A DNA stretch of 64,000 nucleotides from an uncultured Christensenella sp. (GTDB lineage Bacteria > Bacillota > Clostridia > Christensenellales > Borkfalkiaceae): NCBI GenBank assembly GCA_910585595.1, contig CAJUET010000011.1, positions 7,259 to 71,258 of the forward strand, read 5' to 3'. The notes under the pieces are model-generated. The model was not told where the DNA came from. It was given only the letters and a program-made list of their open reading frames with translations, and did not search any database. The position numbers were made by a program, and so were the translations under genes. Shown here piece after piece: positions 61,938 to 64,000 of this stretch (its first letter is position 1; each line of letters begins with the position of its first letter).

Positions 61938-62397
61938 CACGGCGTCCCTTTAAGATGATTTTTTCTTGTTGAGTTACTTCCGAAACGGCGTTTTCTTGCG
62001 TAGCTTCTTCGGCTATGAGCGCCTTCCTTAATTCCGTAATAAGCTTTTGATTTTCAGCGATTTCCGTTTGACTCAGCGTATTGCTTTTTTTGGGGAACAT
62101 TTTTTCGAATATCGCATAAAACGTGAGGCTTAAACTGCTTGCGCTTAGCCACATCTGAAAAAATTCCCGATCAAAAATATCGTCGCGTAAGATAAATTTC
62201 TTCTCGATTATTGTAACGAGAAACCCGATTACAACCGGCACGAACACGATAAAACGCGAAAGACGGGTAGGCTCGTTCAATCGTTTTGCCAACGCTTTCA
62301 CTGGCGCTTTGACGATCGCCGTCAGTAAATTCGTGACGAGCGCCATCAGGATAATTTCCAATCCGTACTGTGAAATCAATTTCATTCCTTCTTCCAT
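61912..62397 (-). CDS. Holin-like small membrane protein
   Basis: About 161 aa from ATG 62397 (AAGAAGGAAC upstream). Three hydrophobic segments: GLEIILMALVTNLLTAIV, FIVFVPVVIGFLVTIIE and WLSASSLSLTFYAIFEK, followed by a charged coiled-coil tail of about 55 residues (ENQKLITELRKALIAEE). The arrangement resembles membrane proteins found next to lysis genes in Clostridia phages. If it is a holin, it could let the signal-less Rhs toxin out of the cell. Holin assignment is tentative. Confidence 0.6.
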   Translation of the reverse strand: MEEGMKLISQYGLEIILMALVTNLLTAIVKAPVKALAKRLNEPTRLSRFIVFVPVVIGFLVTIIEKKFILRDDIFDREFFQMWLSASSLSLTFYAIFEKMFPKKSNTLSQTEIAENQKLITELRKALIAEEATQENAVSEVTQQEKIILKGRRDESPKTEE

Positions 62398-62414
62398 TGT
62401 TCCTTCTTCCTTTA

Positions 62415-63653
62415 TCAATAAGATTTTATATTTCTTTCGTCAAACTTGGCGATCAGAGTTTCGTCTGCAGCACATAAAGCGACAGCGTCGCCACTGTCGA
62501 AAAGCCGATTATTCTGTATAACGTTATTTTTTTCATTCATGATAATCCCGCTATCTTTTACATTACGGATAACGTTATCATGAACTATGTTCCCTATGCA
62601 TCGATCTCCCGTTGCGTATATTCCGCATCCGCTCGGACACTCCGACGGCGGCATCAGAACTTCCAAATGATTGTCCGCGATCACACAGTGTAACGCATTG
62701 AGATCGACGATTCGTGCATTACGGCTTGTCGTCGTCAAGATATTCCCCGTAATGCGTACCGCATTCCCCGTATTCTCAATACACCTGCCGCAAATCGTAT
62801 GCGTGGAAAGAATTTTATTGCCGGAAACGATCGCATAATCTCCGCTGTTTTTCAAACCGACGCTACGCCCCGCCCATTCCGATACGATATTGTTGGACGA
62901 AATGATAGAATACAGACCGTCGTTTATAAATGCCTCGGCGTACGCCTCTTCTTTATCGAAACCCAAATTATGCAGCCCGTTCGCTTTAATGTTGTTGTTT
63001 ACAAATCGACCGAACCGTCCGTTCGTATAGATCCCTACCGCTTTCTGGCGTTCGCCTTTACCCTTATTCGCCACGTAAATGTAAGTGTCTGAAACGCAAA
63101 TACTATTCGCGAGATTATTATAAATTCCGTAGACCGTACACTCTTTTTCGTACTCTTCCGTTTTACATAAAATCGTGATATTGCAATTATTTACCGTAAA
63201 ATTGTCCGCACGGGTATTCATGTGCGTATCGTGATTTCCGTTATTATATACCGCGGCAACATTAACCTGCCTGTCCGTATATACTTCAAAAAGACAGTTG
63301 TTGATTTTAGTGGCATACGCCGTATTGTAAATAAGCGCAAACAGTCTTTCGGTATGCACGGCATTTTTCAGATAGACTCGTATTTTCAGATTACGGAACT
63401 CCACGTTCCGCGCTTCCGGCTGAATGAAGAACAAACTTTTATCCCGCAAATCACAATCATAGATTTCCGCTTCGATTTCGGCGTCGCTCCCCTCGATCAC
63501 TACGTCCGATCGGTTGATTGGAATCAGTCCTTTCATGCAAGACTTGCCGACGGCAAAATGATTGTTTTCGTTTGAAACGATTTTATAAGTACCGTGTAGC
63601 TTAATTTCGTTTGCTTCGGTGTTTTCGATCAGTTCTTCAAGCTGGTTCATCAT
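62415..63653 (-). CDS. Parallel beta-helix repeat protein
   Basis: About 412 aa from ATG 63653 (GAAGGA, 7 bp spacing). Residues 60-400 are full of right-handed beta-helix turns rich in Asn and aliphatic residues (INNCLFEVYTDRQVNVAAVY, VSGNKILSTHTICGRCIENT, GIIMNEKNNVIQNNRLFDSG). No signal peptide. This fold binds or cleaves long polysaccharides, for example in phage tailspikes and pectate lyase-like proteins; no catalytic residues are obvious. It is the first gene of the Rhs operon, so it may be a receptor-binding or shell part. Confidence 0.82.
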   Translation of the reverse strand: MMNQLEELIENTEANEIKLHGTYKIVSNENNHFAVGKSCMKGLIPINRSDVVIEGSDAEIEAEIYDCDLRDKSLFFIQPEARNVEFRNLKIRVYLKNAVHTERLFALIYNTAYATKINNCLFEVYTDRQVNVAAVYNNGNHDTHMNTRADNFTVNNCNITILCKTEEYEKECTVYGIYNNLANSICVSDTYIYVANKGKGERQKAVGIYTNGRFGRFVNNNIKANGLHNLGFDKEEAYAEAFINDGLYSIISSNNIVSEWAGRSVGLKNSGDYAIVSGNKILSTHTICGRCIENTGNAVRITGNILTTTSRNARIVDLNALHCVIADNHLEVLMPPSECPSGCGIYATGDRCIGNIVHDNVIRNVKDSGIIMNEKNNVIQNNRLFDSGDAVALCAADETLIAKFDERNIKSY

Positions 63654-63698
63654 GCGCTTTTCCTTCGTCTTTATCCCGCAAATTTTTTTTACGGTTAA

Positions 63699-63727
63699 AT
63701 TATAAAGCAACGCCCTTATCTTGAAAA
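63699..63727 (-). promoter_or_regulatory. Promoter of the acyl-carrier/Rhs operon
   Basis: On the minus strand, -10 TATAAT is perfect (63699-63704) and -35 is TTTTCA (4/6, 63722-63727), spacer 17 bp. The weak -35 directly abuts the repeated operator array, as expected for an activator-dependent promoter. Leader of about 40 nt to the ATG at 63653. Confidence 0.65.
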
Positions 63728-63736
63728 GCGCAAAGC

Positions 63737-63805
63737 CGTACGGAAACGTACGGAGTTCGTCCGAAATCGTACGGAAATCGTATAAAAACGTACGGAATCG
63801 TACGG
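63737..63805. promoter_or_regulatory. Helically phased operator array (7 x CGTACGG-type)
   Basis: Seven units start at 63737, 63747, 63758, 63768, 63779, 63789 and 63799: five are perfect CGTACGG, one CGTCCGA and one CGTATAA. Spacing is 10, 11, 10, 11, 10 and 10 bp, i.e. one helical turn each, with unit consensus CGTACGGAAAT. The array begins 9 bp upstream of the -35. It probably carries an activator (or repressor) along one face of DNA. The binding protein is not identified. Confidence 0.75.
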
Positions 63806-63827
63806 TGATTGTTAAATTATTTACAAT

Positions 63828-63947
63828 TTATTCCGATTCCCCGTTTATGTAATGGCTCGCTCTTTCATATAAATAAGTCAACTTCATTATGATTTTATCC
63901 CGTTTGTACTGCATTCCCGATTTTGTGTATCCGTATTTATCTGCCAC
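63828..63947 (-). CDS. Possible 39-aa ORF upstream of the operator array
   Basis: GTG start at 63947 gives VADKYGYTKSGMQYKRDKII and ends ASHYINGESE. Residue use looks coding-like but there is no clear ribosome binding site. It could be a small peptide or the eroded end of a gene outside the window. The remainder of 63806-64000 is AT-rich with nothing else I can support. Confidence 0.25.
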   Translation of the reverse strand: MADKYGYTKSGMQYKRDKIIMKLTYLYERASHYINGESE

Positions 63948-64000
63948 TGTAAATAATCAATATGGACACACAATAATAAACAATATAATCAAAGCAGTCA

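Noticed and set aside
56247..63710. Operon as a prophage remnant because of holin-like and beta-helix proteins
   Set aside because: No terminase, capsid, tail tape-measure or integrase genes; carrier-protein and ligase genes dominate.
63737..63805. CGTACGG repeats as a CRISPR array or plasmid iterons
   Set aside because: Units are 7 bp with 3-4 bp between them, far too short for CRISPR. There is no replication initiator gene; the position next to a promoter favours an operator.

Overview
The window looks like chromosomal DNA of an endospore-forming Clostridia (Bacillota) species of moderate GC content. Evidence for this is an adjacent spoIIGA-sigE pair, MnmE, a single-chain L-serine ammonia-lyase, a DUF4364 regulator, AGGAGG-type ribosome binding sites and canonical sigma-A promoters. 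A gut-dwelling lineage is my inference. Almost all large genes lie on the minus strand.

Layout. (1) 1-7.3 kb is housekeeping: a NUDIX ADP-ribose pyrophosphatase cut by the window edge, an unknown protein, an HPr-like protein without its catalytic histidine, DUF4364, a TSCPD protein, SdaA, DUF1294, a HAD phosphatase, a LysR regulator and MnmE. (2) 7.3-33.2 kb is one minus-strand operon of ten genes. It starts at a consensus promoter (TTGACA-18 bp-TATAAT, 33170-33199) and ends at a hairpin near 7.3 kb. It encodes a pseudo-GH3/transmembrane/degenerate-AAA fusion, two membrane-anchored McrB-like AAA+ ATPases sharing an apparently identical 1,189-bp segment, a coiled-coil partner, two N-terminally anchored MBG-repeat proteins (739 and 2,716 aa) and four further membrane proteins. 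I read it as an envelope or surface-fibre system whose ATPases work on the cytoplasmic face; I do not recognise it as a described system. (3) 33.4-35.5 kb holds sigE, spoIIGA, a DnaA-box cluster with a Spo0A box, and tRNA-Arg(ACG).

(4) 35.7-40.0 kb is accessory DNA: an AT-rich Ser/Thr kinase gene broken at a nine-base homopolymer (possible phase variation), then eight small plus-strand genes of the kind carried in conjugative-element cargo, cut off abruptly at about 40.01 kb. (5) 40.0-56.2 kb is an Rhs/WapA-type polymorphic toxin locus: one full-length 1,980-aa Rhs gene with an immunity gene, followed by seven displaced 'orphan' C-terminal tips. Six orphans keep a candidate immunity gene and the eighth tip is truncated at the mobile-element junction. 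The units are separated by related terminator hairpins. Two orphans carry the same single-base deletion.

(6) 56.2-63.7 kb is an overlapping ten-gene operon that reads directly into the Rhs gene. It encodes a beta-helix protein, a holin-like membrane protein, a thymidylate-kinase-like P-loop protein, a nucleotidyltransferase, two BtrH/C39-fold transferase-like proteins, two acyl carrier proteins, an adenylate-forming ligase and a small beta-rich protein. Its promoter (63699-63727) is preceded by seven CGTACGG-type repeats spaced 10-11 bp apart, i.e. one per helical turn. Loading of an acyl or amino-acyl group on a carrier protein, coupled to an Rhs toxin that has no visible signal peptide, is the most unusual proposal in the window and is inference from gene content and order.
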